From positions 1 through 34,717 of the forward strand of contig CAIUSO010000075.1 of assembly GCA_903901875.1 (NCBI GenBank): 34,717 bases of DNA, given 5' to 3'. The position numbers and the translations under genes were made by a program. This stretch comes from an uncultured Geobacteraceae bacterium (lineage in GTDB: Bacteria; Desulfobacterota; Desulfuromonadia; Geobacterales; Pseudopelobacteraceae). The notes below the pieces were generated by a model. That model did no database searches. It saw nothing but the letters and a program-made list of their open reading frames with translations, and was not told the origin of the DNA. Below, one piece after another: positions 1 to 7,332 of the stretch (position 1 is its first letter; each line of letters begins with the position of its first letter).

Positions 1-2
1 CC

Positions 3-140
3 TTCAAAAGTGTGCTGAGACAGATCAAAGACACTTTAATTGGCAAAACAGAAGGTATTGACCGTTCTAGTTCTCCCAGACGGAGGAAAATTGAAGGGAG
101 GGTCAATTCAATCAAAATTTCAAGTCCGACAGACTCCTAG
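3..140 (+). CDS. C-terminal end of an unidentified protein (partial, open at left edge)
   Basis: An open frame of 45 codons enters from the left edge and stops at TAG (138-140). The translated tail is basic and hydrophilic, containing the stretches LRQIKDTLIGKTEGID and SPRRRKIEGR. I see no domain or motif that identifies it. It reads more like a genuine protein tail than random sequence because charged and hydrophobic residues alternate as in a helix, but 45 codons is too little to exclude chance. No gene on the same strand follows closely, so it would be the last gene of whatever lies to the left. Confidence 0.3.
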   Translation, partial: FKSVLRQIKDTLIGKTEGIDRSSSPRRRKIEGRVNSIKISSPTDS

Positions 141-205
141 CCAATTCTGACCTCGTACTACCCGCTTCAATTACCGATTTGGAGATTGATGACTGTATCA
201 GAGAG

Positions 206-442
206 CTACTCAAAAACCGTGCCGTTGCCGGTGCTGTTGATCGATAGCGTGTGAACATGATACTTGCTCCCGGTGTAGGAGTAGCTGCTGCTGTCACCGG
301 TGAGCATCGTCCCGTTGGAACCACTACTTTGAGTCGGAACAGACGGAGTGTACTTCCCGAGAAAACGGAGATACTGGTCACGGGCATTCAGCCAAAAATG
401 ACCATGGTTTGTTTGTAGATTATTGAGTGTAGCATGATATAT
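206..442 (-). pseudogene. Possible C-terminal fragment of an unidentified gene
   Basis: On the minus strand a 78-codon frame is bounded by TGA upstream (443-445) and TAG downstream (206-208) and has no start codon near its beginning. It contains the protein-like stretch HGHFWLNARDQYLRFLGKYT, followed by a Ser/Thr/Gly-rich tail ending in NGTVFE. I do not recognise the family. The lack of a start, and the neighbouring gene fragments at 548-1190, suggest a remnant rather than a working gene. A second minus-strand frame over the same bases (112-387) is Ser/Arg-rich and looks like a shadow. Confidence 0.25.
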
Positions 443-547
443 TCACGACAGTAATAGTGGATAATTATAATTTTTTCTTCTCTTGATACGGCCGATTTTA
501 AATGAAAATCACACATAAACTCGAACATAAGACATTAGCTGGAACGG

Positions 548-965
548 TTGCCAAGGTTACCTTACCTCTTGTTTGGTACTATCCTGTGCTTTCGTTGCTA
601 TTCAGCCAGAGTTACGTTTAGCGGTGCCACGATTAATCGCCGTTACCGCCGTAATGACGATTGTGCTGAGACTCAGTCACATATTGAGTGCCAAGCGATA
701 AATTCATGTTATGCAATTGCCATGGCACTTCTGCTGCATACTCCCACATTGCAGCCCTGGTATGCACTGTGCTTGGCGGTCTTTTTGCCATTCTTTGCAG
801 GTTCGGCAGGTCTTATACTTTGCTGGGTGGTCTTTCTGACCTACCAAGTGCAAATAACCTACTTCATTCTGGGCATATGGACTGAGAACATCTGGGTGAC
901 GTCGGCAGTCTTTCTGGCACCATTGACGGCGTACGCACTCAGTAGAATAGTGAGATCAATTCAGC
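548..965 (+). pseudogene. Degraded multi-span membrane protein, possibly a GT-C type mannosyltransferase C-terminus
   Basis: Two reading frames together read like one membrane protein. The first gives AVPRLIAVTAVMTIVLRLSH and stops at TAA 699-701. The other continues with hydrophobic segments including the phrase TLQPWYALCLAVFLPFF and a further span around WVVFLTYQVQITYFILG. A PWY motif followed by repeated spans is typical of the C-terminal half of membrane mannosyltransferase-like (GT-C) proteins. That match is from memory of the family style and is tentative. The frame change near 700 and the absence of a plausible N-terminus indicate a broken gene. It meets the antisense fragment at 961-1190 head to head, so the two remnants were probably brought together by deletion. 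Confidence 0.4.
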
Positions 966-1190
966 CCATAGTGCAGAACAGCATCAGTAATACTTCCCAC
1001 CAAGGTATCTTGCGGGCTGTCTGAATTGACCCTTTAGCCCAGCGTTGCTGTTGACTCCGTAACGCAGCCATGGTTACTGGCAGCTCTGAAGGTACTTGGC
1101 ACTCATCCCGGTAGACAAATCGCCAGCCAGCCATCTGAGCTCGGTAGCTCAAGTCAAGATCCTCGGTTACCGTGTCGGATTGCTCACTGA
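961..1190 (-). pseudogene. Internal fragment of a cellulose-synthase-like family 2 glycosyltransferase
   Basis: The minus-strand frame reads [14 protein letters not shown], then [29 protein letters not shown] and SIQTARK. This is the TED acceptor-site motif followed by the QxxRW motif (QQQRW) of processive family 2 glycosyltransferases of the BcsA type. Those enzymes make beta-linked polysaccharides at the inner membrane and are normally over 400 residues long. Here there are only about 75 codons, with no N-terminal nucleotide-binding part, and a stop soon after QxxRW. The fragment starts within about 10 bases of the arsS stop codon, so a deletion probably fused the end of arsS to the middle of this gene. 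It is almost certainly not functional. Confidence 0.75.
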
Positions 1191-2155
1191 GTCACATTTT
1201 TCGCCAGAGACCCACCGCATCCTGAGCCTTGTCCCGCGGTACAACTAAAACAGTGTTCAGCCATTTGGATTGGACTCCCTGCGGTAATCACCTCATCGAT
1301 GTGTTCTGTTTTCAGCAACGAACCATCTTTACGACCAAGTGGTAACCCGGCAGCAAGATTAAAATCGCAGTTGTAGAGCAAGCCATCCCAACCAACACTG
1401 ATCAACGATCGACACATAATCTGTTCTATGGCAGATGGATTAAATTTTTCAGCCAGATGCTCAATGTATCGCTGATAGGTGCCTTTACGCTCCAAATTGT
1501 CTCTAAAACGGCCGATGGGGGTGTTGTTCATGCAGTGCAGTCGGCTAAAAATGATTCCAAAGTGCTGAAGCAACTCTTTTCGGTAGTGCAGCTCCAACAT
1601 GTCGCGGGATCCCGATACTGAGCCGTTGCCTGGATTATGAACAAGATGGAGTTCGAGGTCGGAGCCGTATCCCTTTCGGTTGAGCTGCTGTAAGACACCA
1701 ATACTTCGGTTAAATACCCCCCGGCCCCTTTGTTTTTCGACATTTTCCAGTTCATAACAGGGCAGAGACGCCATCACAACCAGCTCTTGTTCTTTGTAAA
1801 AATCGGGCAGCCACTCCATACCCGGTTCCAAAGCAATAACCAGATTGCTCCGAATAATGCGACGTGGGGCAAGACCGGACGTGGCTTCAATGAAATAACG
1901 GAAGTCTGGATTCATTTCCGGGCAGCCTCCGGTTATGTCCAATGTCAAGCCAGGGTGATACGCCAGAAACACAACTATTTTGTCCATGACCTCCCGCCCC
2001 ATGATCCGGGTGCCTTGAGGTGATGCATTATGATGGCAATGAGCGCAACTCAGGTTACAGAGATCGCCCAGGTTCACCTGAAGTGATTCCAGCTTGTTGA
2101 ACGTAGTAAGTCCCACGTCTACCGACTCGACATGTTTCCTGAATAAATCGACCAT
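1184..2155 (-). CDS. arsS: ArsS-type radical SAM / Cys-rich domain protein
   Basis: A 323-residue radical SAM enzyme. The CxxxCxxC cluster that binds the 4Fe-4S/SAM centre is at Cys33, Cys37 and Cys40 in [23 protein letters not shown] (around 73-83) follows, then [18 protein letters not shown], and a C-terminal Cys-rich part with [16 protein letters not shown] and [15 protein letters not shown]. This order matches the ArsS family, which joins the adenosyl group of SAM to dimethylated arsenic in arsenosugar synthesis. As I recall, most relatives have Ala where Cys78 sits, and some members are selenoproteins. The start overlaps the stop of the upstream gene by one base (TAATG), indicating translational coupling. 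No arsM methyltransferase is in the window, so the substrate here is uncertain. The ordinary TGA stop lies right at a gene-fragment junction. Confidence 0.8.
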   Translation of the reverse strand: MVDLFRKHVESVDVGLTTFNKLESLQVNLGDLCNLSCAHCHHNASPQGTRIMGREVMDKIVVFLAYHPGLTLDITGGCPEMNPDFRYFIEATSGLAPRRIIRSNLVIALEPGMEWLPDFYKEQELVVMASLPCYELENVEKQRGRGVFNRSIGVLQQLNRKGYGSDLELHLVHNPGNGSVSGSRDMLELHYRKELLQHFGIIFSRLHCMNNTPIGRFRDNLERKGTYQRYIEHLAEKFNPSAIEQIMCRSLISVGWDGLLYNCDFNLAAGLPLGRKDGSLLKTEHIDEVITAGSPIQMAEHCFSCTAGQGSGCGGSLAKNVTQ

Positions 2156-2670
2156 TAGTGCTCCTCCGGTTCAGGGCAGTTGCAAGGAATGCCGAGCGGT
2201 TTTTCTTCAAATAAATATTTTTCTGGATGCCACGCTTTGAGAGAACCGTTTTCACCAACAGTTCCTGCCACATCTTCACCTGGCACAACCCAAAACTTTT
2301 TTGTCCAGTTTTTCCAGATTCCGTTTATCTCCAACGTACCATGTGCGTCGCTAATTCCTCGGGCCAGGATCTCGGCCTTTGGTGGTGCATCTGCATATCT
2401 GACAAGAGCATAAGAAGAACGGGCATGAAGACCAGTTGCGCTCAAGGTAAAGGTTCCGGTCGCTTCACGATAAACCAGCATGCCATGGCCACCACTTTTT
2501 AAAATTGCCCAGGAGACAGGATTCTTGGCAAAGAGAAGTAGTTTCTTCTTGCCACCGCCTGAAGGTGCTTTTGAACTTGATTCTGCTGCACAGCAGACTG
2601 AACCTGTTGCTATAAGTAGAGCAGAAATGAGCAGCAGCATGTTCCGTGATGATTTCATCGTAGAGTTCAT
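2155..2670 (-). CDS. Small exported protein of unknown function
   Basis: This 171-residue protein has a clear signal sequence. Basic residues near Lys6 and Arg9 are followed by a hydrophobic core (LLLISALLIATGSVCC), and the Cys-Cys pair could serve as a lipidation site or a signal peptidase cut. The mature part contains KNPVSWAILKSGGHGMLVYRE, GTFTLSATGLHARSSYALVRY, WTKKFWVVPGEDV and a C-terminal IPCNCPEPEEH. It looks like a beta-rich periplasmic domain. I do not recognise a catalytic motif, although the CNC and terminal acidic/His residues could bind metal. It sits between the exported rhodanese (9 bases upstream) and arsS (one-base overlap), so it is probably co-transcribed and co-functional with them. 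An alternative ATG five codons in (2658) would give a shorter signal peptide. Confidence 0.75.
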   Translation of the reverse strand: MNSTMKSSRNMLLLISALLIATGSVCCAAESSSKAPSGGGKKKLLLFAKNPVSWAILKSGGHGMLVYREATGTFTLSATGLHARSSYALVRYADAPPKAEILARGISDAHGTLEINGIWKNWTKKFWVVPGEDVAGTVGENGSLKAWHPEKYLFEEKPLGIPCNCPEPEEH

Positions 2671-2678
2671 TTCTTGTA

Positions 2679-3569
2679 TTACTGACCTGAACGCTTTTCC
2701 CAGGCAGCCCAGCTTCCTTTATAGTTTTTGGCATCAGGTAAACCGGACAATTGGTGGGCTGTCCAGACATAGGCTGAGCGAACACCACCAAGACAGTAGT
2801 AAACCACCTGCTTAGATGTATCTACGCCATGCTTGGCAAGAAGCTTCTTGAAGTCCGCTGGGGGAAGTGGATGGTGGTCTTTACCGGTGAAAAAGTCATC
2901 CCATGGAATATGGATGGCACCTGGAATCTTGCCTTTGATCCATTCAAAGGTTGAACGTGTGTCAACCAACGAATAGCCACCTTTCCTCTGTTGAATTTCT
3001 TCCGTAGAAATGATGTACTGAGGCTTAAGATCAACCAGATAGCGGCTTTTTTTAGCAGCCGGCTTTTCGGCGCCACTGTTTAAAGGTAAATTCTGAGCTT
3101 TCCATGACTGTATTCCGCCATTCAGAAGCCTCACGGGACCCTTGTGTCCAAGCCAGGACAACAGCCAGACGCTATAGCCTTCACTTCCCCAGCTTTTATC
3201 GGCATCTCCATAAATTACCACAGCTGTTTTTTCATCAATTCCAAATCCTGCCAAAGCACCTGCCAGTTCTTGTGGAGGAAAGGAACTGTACTTGACACCT
3301 TTGGCATCAGTGCGGGTGTAACTATCCCAAAAAAACTGAATTGCACCAGGTATATGGCCAGCTTCCCAATCGGATTTGGGGCGCGAATCAAGGATAACCC
3401 ACTTTGTCGGGTTACTCTTCAGAGTGGCAGCGTCGATCAAGGCAATATCGGCCGCACTGGTGACTGAAACCAATGATGTGATTAATGCGGTGATAACAAA
3501 TAACTGAGCAAACAGGTGGAAGGTGGCAGTTTTCCCCTTCACTATACATAAATCCATAATTCTTTGCAT
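2679..3569 (-). CDS. Exported tandem-domain rhodanese (thiosulfate sulfurtransferase-like)
   Basis: This 296-residue protein has an N-terminal signal sequence (hydrophobic core about residues 18-40, ending VTSAAD) and two rhodanese domains, so it should act in the periplasm. Domain 1 (about 45-165) has the fold signatures ILDSRP and GHIPGAI, but the active-site loop reads YGDADKSWG with no cysteine, so it is structural. Domain 2 (about 185-290) has VDTRSTFEW, GKIPGAIH and the active loop YYCLGGVRS, with catalytic Cys259. Rhodaneses of this type transfer sulfane sulfur from thiosulfate or a persulfide to an acceptor. GGGAGAG lies 6 bases before the chosen ATG. It is followed after 9 bases by the small exported protein and then arsS. 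Confidence 0.88.
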   Translation of the reverse strand: MQRIMDLCIVKGKTATFHLFAQLFVITALITSLVSVTSAADIALIDAATLKSNPTKWVILDSRPKSDWEAGHIPGAIQFFWDSYTRTDAKGVKYSSFPPQELAGALAGFGIDEKTAVVIYGDADKSWGSEGYSVWLLSWLGHKGPVRLLNGGIQSWKAQNLPLNSGAEKPAAKKSRYLVDLKPQYIISTEEIQQRKGGYSLVDTRSTFEWIKGKIPGAIHIPWDDFFTGKDHHPLPPADFKKLLAKHGVDTSKQVVYYCLGGVRSAYVWTAHQLSGLPDAKNYKGSWAAWEKRSGQ

Positions 3570-3672
3570 TGAATTCTCTCCCTTTATGGTGCCAATCGTG
3601 CGGCAGCACCGGCGTTAACCTCTGTTGTTTGGCTTGTTCGCTGCCGATATTCCATTGTCAACTCGCGGCCGA

Positions 3673-4192
3673 TCACCCAAAGTCCTGATCAACCATTGCC
3701 AGCTGTTCAAGTGACGTCCATGTGATTACTCGCATGGGCCCAAGGTCGTGATAGCGATATTTCCAAAATAGGTTAATCAACCCGGTAGCGAGAAAATGCC
3801 CGAATTGCTGCTGGAAACTGAGTGCCTTTCTATGGACCGGAATACGTTCTCCCAGCACGAAATCCTGTTCGTTTTCGGCTACCGGCTTGATCAACACGGG
3901 AAGGCAAGCCAGTTCATCGCTGCCGTCAGCATCAACAAACGCTACGATATCAGGGGGATTATCACGGAGAGCGGACAATCCGGCCAAACAAGCTCTACCA
4001 TAACCTCGAATGGGTTCATACACAACGTGTGCACCATACGCTGCGGCAATCCGTGCGGTTTCGTCGGTCGATCCATTGTCAACAACGACAATTCGCGAGA
4101 TCATCGACGGTATGTTTTTAAGGACTCCCGGCAGGCACAGTTCCTCATTTCGGGCAGGGAATTATTAAGGCTATGGTAGGGTTGTCAGTCAT
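3673..4192 (-). pseudogene. Frameshifted and truncated family 2 glycosyltransferase
   Basis: The N-terminus begins at ATG 4192 (MTDNPTIALIIP) and then loses frame. Removing one base at about 4156 restores ARNEELCLPGVLKNI, then IVVVDNGSTDETARIA, GYGRACLAGL and AFVDADGSDE, which are the nucleotide-sugar binding motifs of a GT2 enzyme. The downstream frame ends at TGA 3673 with QDFG, where relatives continue with a WTxEM segment and a YRxRxGxSK motif. In another frame just beyond, EYRQRTSQTTEVNAG faintly recalls that motif, suggesting an internal deletion as well. GT2 genes of this sort are often found with arsS and proposed to act in arsenosugar synthesis. As read, the gene would not give a full enzyme unless the frameshift is a sequencing error. 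Confidence 0.75.
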
Positions 4193-4228
4193 TTTTACGT
4201 TTCTGCCTCTTTCAATTAATATCAGATT

Positions 4229-6058
4229 TCACTCCGTAACGGTTTCATCAACCTGACGCCCTTTAATGCGCCGATAGGCAACCGGGATCAGCGATACCAG
4301 GACAATAAGTCCAATGCCAAGGATGGTTGTTGATGAGACATTTCCTTTAATCAACCCTAACAGGGAACTGGAAAATACGATAAAGGCGATACATGCTGGC
4401 AACATGCAGATGAATGAGGTAACCACATAATGGGCAAAAGAAATTTTAGTCAGTCCGAAAGCATAGTTCAATAGATTAAAGGGAAACGCCGGGATCAGGC
4501 GGGTAAATGCCACAACTTTCCAACCATGCACCGCCACTTCGCTGTCAAGTCTCTCCCACTTGGGGCCGGTCAATTTTGCTGCAATCCAATCACGGGCTCC
4601 ATATCTCGCCACAAGAAATGCTAATGAAGCACCAATAGTTGCACCGGTAATCGTATAAACCACCCCCCATACCGGACCAAAAACTATTCCGCCAACAATT
4701 GTTATTGGTAGACCAGGAAGAAAAAGTACCGGTGCAAGCGCGTATATCAGAATGTAAAGGGCAGGAGCCAATGGGCCATATGAGCCGATCAAGGATTGCA
4801 GCGTACCCTGTTGAAGATGGTGGGCTGCACCCGAAAGATGCACTCCTGCAACAACTGCTACCAACAAAGTTAAAAATAAAAGTGGTTTAAAGGAACGCTT
4901 CTTCGTCTGCCCCCGATCCAGGGTAAAAGTTCTTTCGCGTGTCACGGAAATTCCCTCCTTGCGCTTGTAGGCTCGTTTGAGCAACAGTCTGTTCAAATAG
5001 GTAATTGGAGCACCTGCACCCTTTTTCTTCCCCGCAAGTGTCTTTTGAGGTGAGAAAATCACATCGACCAGGTGATTAGTGGGGGTGTGCCCCCCCAAAG
5101 CCTGAACGCAACCAGCACAGTAGGTTATTATTCTTCTGCCAGCCGCTTCGTTCTTGCGCAGCTTACCCCAGGATTCAGCCAGATCAGGATTGAGCATATC
5201 AACAGCACCGCCTTTGCCACAACAGACAGTGGTTCTTCCCGAATGGGGCATTTCTTCGACTGTTAAGCCCTGGCTCTGTAAAAGGGTGCGTACAGCCCGA
5301 TGAACTTGACCGGAATTTCGGATGACGCATGGGTCATGAACCGTCACTGTACCCGAAACTTTTTCAAGTTGGAAGCTTGACTCCGCAAGTGCTTCCCATA
5401 CAGTGCGAACGTTAAGGCCTTTCCCCAATGTGTCGAACATCACCTGGCAGTTGGGGCAGGCAACCAATACTTCTTTAACTCCGTGATCTACTAACCATTG
5501 GTTCATTTCTTCACACATGGCATTGACGTACTGTTCCCGTCCCAATGTGTGAGATGGTTTAAGACAACAATCAAAGACGATACCAACAGTTGAATCTATT
5601 TTTTGCAACTCACTAAATACTTTGTTAACTCCATCTGGACGTGTACCCGACAATGAACATCCAGGAAAGAAAATCGTTGTACATCCTGCAGGTAATCGAT
5701 ACAGACTGAAGCGTCTGGAGGTGCCCAACCTTTCATACGTTACTAACGGGTTGTGTTCCGAATATTCACCGAACCCTCGGTCTACAGCCTCACGACGCAT
5801 CTCCAAAAAAAGCCCATCAAGGTCAAGTTGTTCCGGACAAACTACCGAGCAAAGACCGCACAAGCTGCACTCAAATGACTTGCGTACTGATTGTATATCG
5901 GTAACATCGTAACTATCGGCGAGGGCCTTCGGAGTCCCGTACTTTTTGAGGAAAGCACACTCTTTCACGCAGTCGCCGCAATTGGTGCAGCCTGAATGAG
6001 TCGCTGCTATCTGTGCCTTCAGTTCTGAACGAAGATTGGTTTTTGTCGTTACACTCAT
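4229..6058 (-). CDS. Hdr/GlpC-like iron-sulfur protein fused to a VTT (TVP38/TMEM64, DedA-like) membrane domain
   Basis: A 609-residue fusion. Residues 20-80 carry two 4Fe-4S ferredoxin motifs (Cys24/27/30/34 and Cys64/67/70/74). Two CCG domains follow, as in heterodisulfide reductase HdrD or GlpC: Cys134, Cys164-165, Cys201/204, then Cys244, Cys279-280, Cys314/317. These bind a non-cubane cluster used in disulfide or quinone chemistry. A basic linker (about 340-390) leads to a C-terminal VTT domain (about 390-600) with several membrane spans and the signatures LPGLPITIVGGIVFG and RLIPAFPFNLLNYAFG. The iron-sulfur part should face the cytoplasm while anchored to the inner membrane. AGGA precedes the ATG by 7 bases, and the upstream gene fragment ends 9 bases away. 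The membrane partner normally supplied as a separate cytochrome subunit is replaced here by a transporter-like domain. Its function is unproven. Confidence 0.9.
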   Translation of the reverse strand: MSVTTKTNLRSELKAQIAATHSGCTNCGDCVKECAFLKKYGTPKALADSYDVTDIQSVRKSFECSLCGLCSVVCPEQLDLDGLFLEMRREAVDRGFGEYSEHNPLVTYERLGTSRRFSLYRLPAGCTTIFFPGCSLSGTRPDGVNKVFSELQKIDSTVGIVFDCCLKPSHTLGREQYVNAMCEEMNQWLVDHGVKEVLVACPNCQVMFDTLGKGLNVRTVWEALAESSFQLEKVSGTVTVHDPCVIRNSGQVHRAVRTLLQSQGLTVEEMPHSGRTTVCCGKGGAVDMLNPDLAESWGKLRKNEAAGRRIITYCAGCVQALGGHTPTNHLVDVIFSPQKTLAGKKKGAGAPITYLNRLLLKRAYKRKEGISVTRERTFTLDRGQTKKRSFKPLLFLTLLVAVVAGVHLSGAAHHLQQGTLQSLIGSYGPLAPALYILIYALAPVLFLPGLPITIVGGIVFGPVWGVVYTITGATIGASLAFLVARYGARDWIAAKLTGPKWERLDSEVAVHGWKVVAFTRLIPAFPFNLLNYAFGLTKISFAHYVVTSFICMLPACIAFIVFSSSLLGLIKGNVSSTTILGIGLIVLVSLIPVAYRRIKGRQVDETVTE

Positions 6059-6067
6059 GACATTGTC

Positions 6068-6420
6068 CTATGGTGTTTTGAAATAAACTGCCAAGGTATA
6101 GGTGGTGCCTGCTGCAGTGTTCTGCCCATAAATTGCGGGGACACAGGAAGCTTCCAAGCCCCAGTTTGGTGCAGCCTTATAGCCAACGGTCAAATCCAGC
6201 TTGCCAATATCGAAATTATTAGTGGCTGTTGGGTTGCCGCTCCCGTCGAGCTTTTTACCATTATCGACACTCGAGGTACCGTCCAGCTTGGCGCGGGTAT
6301 AAAAGACTTTTGAAACGTCAACACCCAATTCAATCAAGTAACGTACTTCATCGGAGGGTTCTTGAGCACGCCATCGGTAACCGATCTCCACATTAGCGTA
6401 ACCTGGTATCAATGGATATC
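6068..6420 (-). pseudogene. C-terminal fragment of an outer-membrane beta-barrel-type protein
   Basis: About 115 codons show alternating beta-strand patterns: NVEIGYRW, EVRYLIELGVDVSKVFYTR, FDIGKLDLTVGYK, WGLEASCVPAIYGQN and the ending YTLAVYFKTP. This suits the last strands of a porin-like outer-membrane protein. There is no signal sequence or N-terminal barrel. The frame enters directly from the truncated rhodanese at about 6409-6420, and an ATG at 6433 lies inside rhodanese sequence in another frame. This indicates that a deletion joined the front of one gene to the back of the next. The fragment could be translated from that ATG, but the product would have no export signal. Confidence 0.7.
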
Positions 6421-6930
6421 TGCATCTTTCCATTTATCAATTCCCCCATCAATTACATAGGCTTTTGTGTGCCCGTACGTTTTCAGAACCCACGCGACTC
6501 GGCCACCATAAGAAGAAGTGTCGTTATCGTAAGCTACCACGGTTGTATCAGGAGTAATGCCATTTCTTGTCAGAATATCAACCAATTCAGCTTGAGTTGG
6601 AATGTCGTAGGCGATCTGGATTGGATTGCCATTGCCATCTACTTTATAAATTCCGGTTGTTGAATCAATGACCTTCCTTGGTAAATAAAACTGGTTACGG
6701 GGGATGCTGATTGCACCGGGGATATGGCCTGCGTTATAAGCAGCAGTGGGACGGCTGTCAATGATGACGAAGTTGGCGTCGCTGGCATGCTGAGCTACCC
6801 AGTCAGTAGATTTGAAAATGTCACTCAGTTGAGCCGTTGAATTTGGTGTTGATGCCGTAGCTGCCGTAGCTGATGAGCTGTTGCAGCCCGACAGGAGAGC
6901 TGTTCCCATAGTGGTTGCGGTTAGTGTCAT
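6409..6930 (-). pseudogene. Truncated lipoprotein rhodanese (first domain only)
   Basis: The 173-codon frame begins with a hydrophobic segment ending LLSGC, a lipobox with Cys at about residue 16, so the intact protein was a lipoprotein. A rhodanese domain follows: VIIDSRPTAAY, GHIPGAIS, and the active loop VAYDNDTSSYGG with Asp where the catalytic Cys would be. It ends GGIDKWKDADIH at a stop, where tandem rhodaneses continue into a second, cysteine-bearing domain. The loss of that domain coincides with the junction to the outer-membrane-protein fragment. The chosen ATG (6930) has no ribosome binding site and lies behind a 7-bp inverted repeat. A CTG codon 14 codons upstream is preceded by GGAGG at good spacing, so the original start may have been there. 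Confidence 0.7.
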
Positions 6931-6934
6931 AATT

Positions 6935-6954
6935 GAGAGTGCCTGTTCACTCTC
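6935..6954 (-). promoter_or_regulatory. Inverted repeat at the translation start of the truncated rhodanese
   Basis: GAGAGTG (6935-6941) and CACTCTC (6948-6954) are perfect 7-bp complements around a 6-base loop, 4 bases before the annotated ATG. In the mRNA this hairpin would separate GGAGG (about 6970) from the ATG. It may occlude initiation or simply be part of the coding sequence if translation begins at the upstream CTG. Confidence 0.35.
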
Positions 6955-7053
6955 AGTTATTATTTCCAGGAGACACCTCCATAAAACCTGCTAAAATAAA
7001 GCCTCCAGTGAGTGTGGTCAGCCAGTGCCGTGGATGTCGGCAAATTGTAAAAC

Positions 7054-7098
7054 AAAAAAAGGTCAAGGAATCAGAGCGTCTGCTCAATCTCCTTGACC
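7054..7098 (-). terminator. Rho-independent terminator on the minus strand
   Basis: GGTCAAGGA (7061-7069) and TCCTTGACC (7090-7098) are perfect 9-bp complements, with an inner GAGC/GCTC pairing in the loop. Read on the minus strand, the stem is followed at once by seven T residues and then GTTTT (7060 downward), the classic terminator form. The plus-strand side lacks a T run. It lies about 130 bases upstream of the truncated rhodanese, so it would stop a minus-strand transcript begun in the 7100-7320 interval, either as an attenuator or as insulation. The rest of 6963-7320 is AT-rich and I see no confident gene in it. Confidence 0.65.
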
Positions 7099-7297
7099 TC
7101 CATTCTTTCTGGTAAGTCACAGTAATATCGGTATGAATGATAGTGCTTACAGCAAATAGAGTACTTCCGCCTGGAAACTATATCAAAAGAAAAGCCCTTT
7201 TGCAACAAAAAACTATAATATCTATAAACTAGATAGTCATATTGTTCTGGCAGGTAAAGATGCTCTTCTGCTCCATTCACTTGATATATTAATTTTT

Positions 7298-7306
7298 TGC
7301 TATAAA
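7298..7306 (+). promoter_or_regulatory. Extended -10 promoter for the sulfurtransferase fusion gene
   Basis: TGC followed by TATAAA forms an extended -10 element (TGnTATAAT-like). Transcription would start near 7313, 20 bases before the ATG at 7333, leaving just enough leader for GGAGGGG (7323-7329). A TTGATA at 7281-7286 is too close (14 bases) to be a normal -35, but extended -10 promoters do not need one. Confidence 0.4.
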
Positions 7307-7332
7307 TGTTACACATATAAATGGAGGGGCAT

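Noticed and set aside
6403-6411. In-frame TGA of the truncated rhodanese as a selenocysteine codon
   Set aside because: The downstream frame does not continue a rhodanese domain, and no selenocysteine insertion hairpin is evident after it.
7071-7280. Minus-strand frame of 69 codons from GTG 7280, Tyr-rich, as a normal gene
   Set aside because: It has no ribosome binding site, ends inside a terminator stem, and matches no family I know. It is kept only as a possibility in the leader finding.
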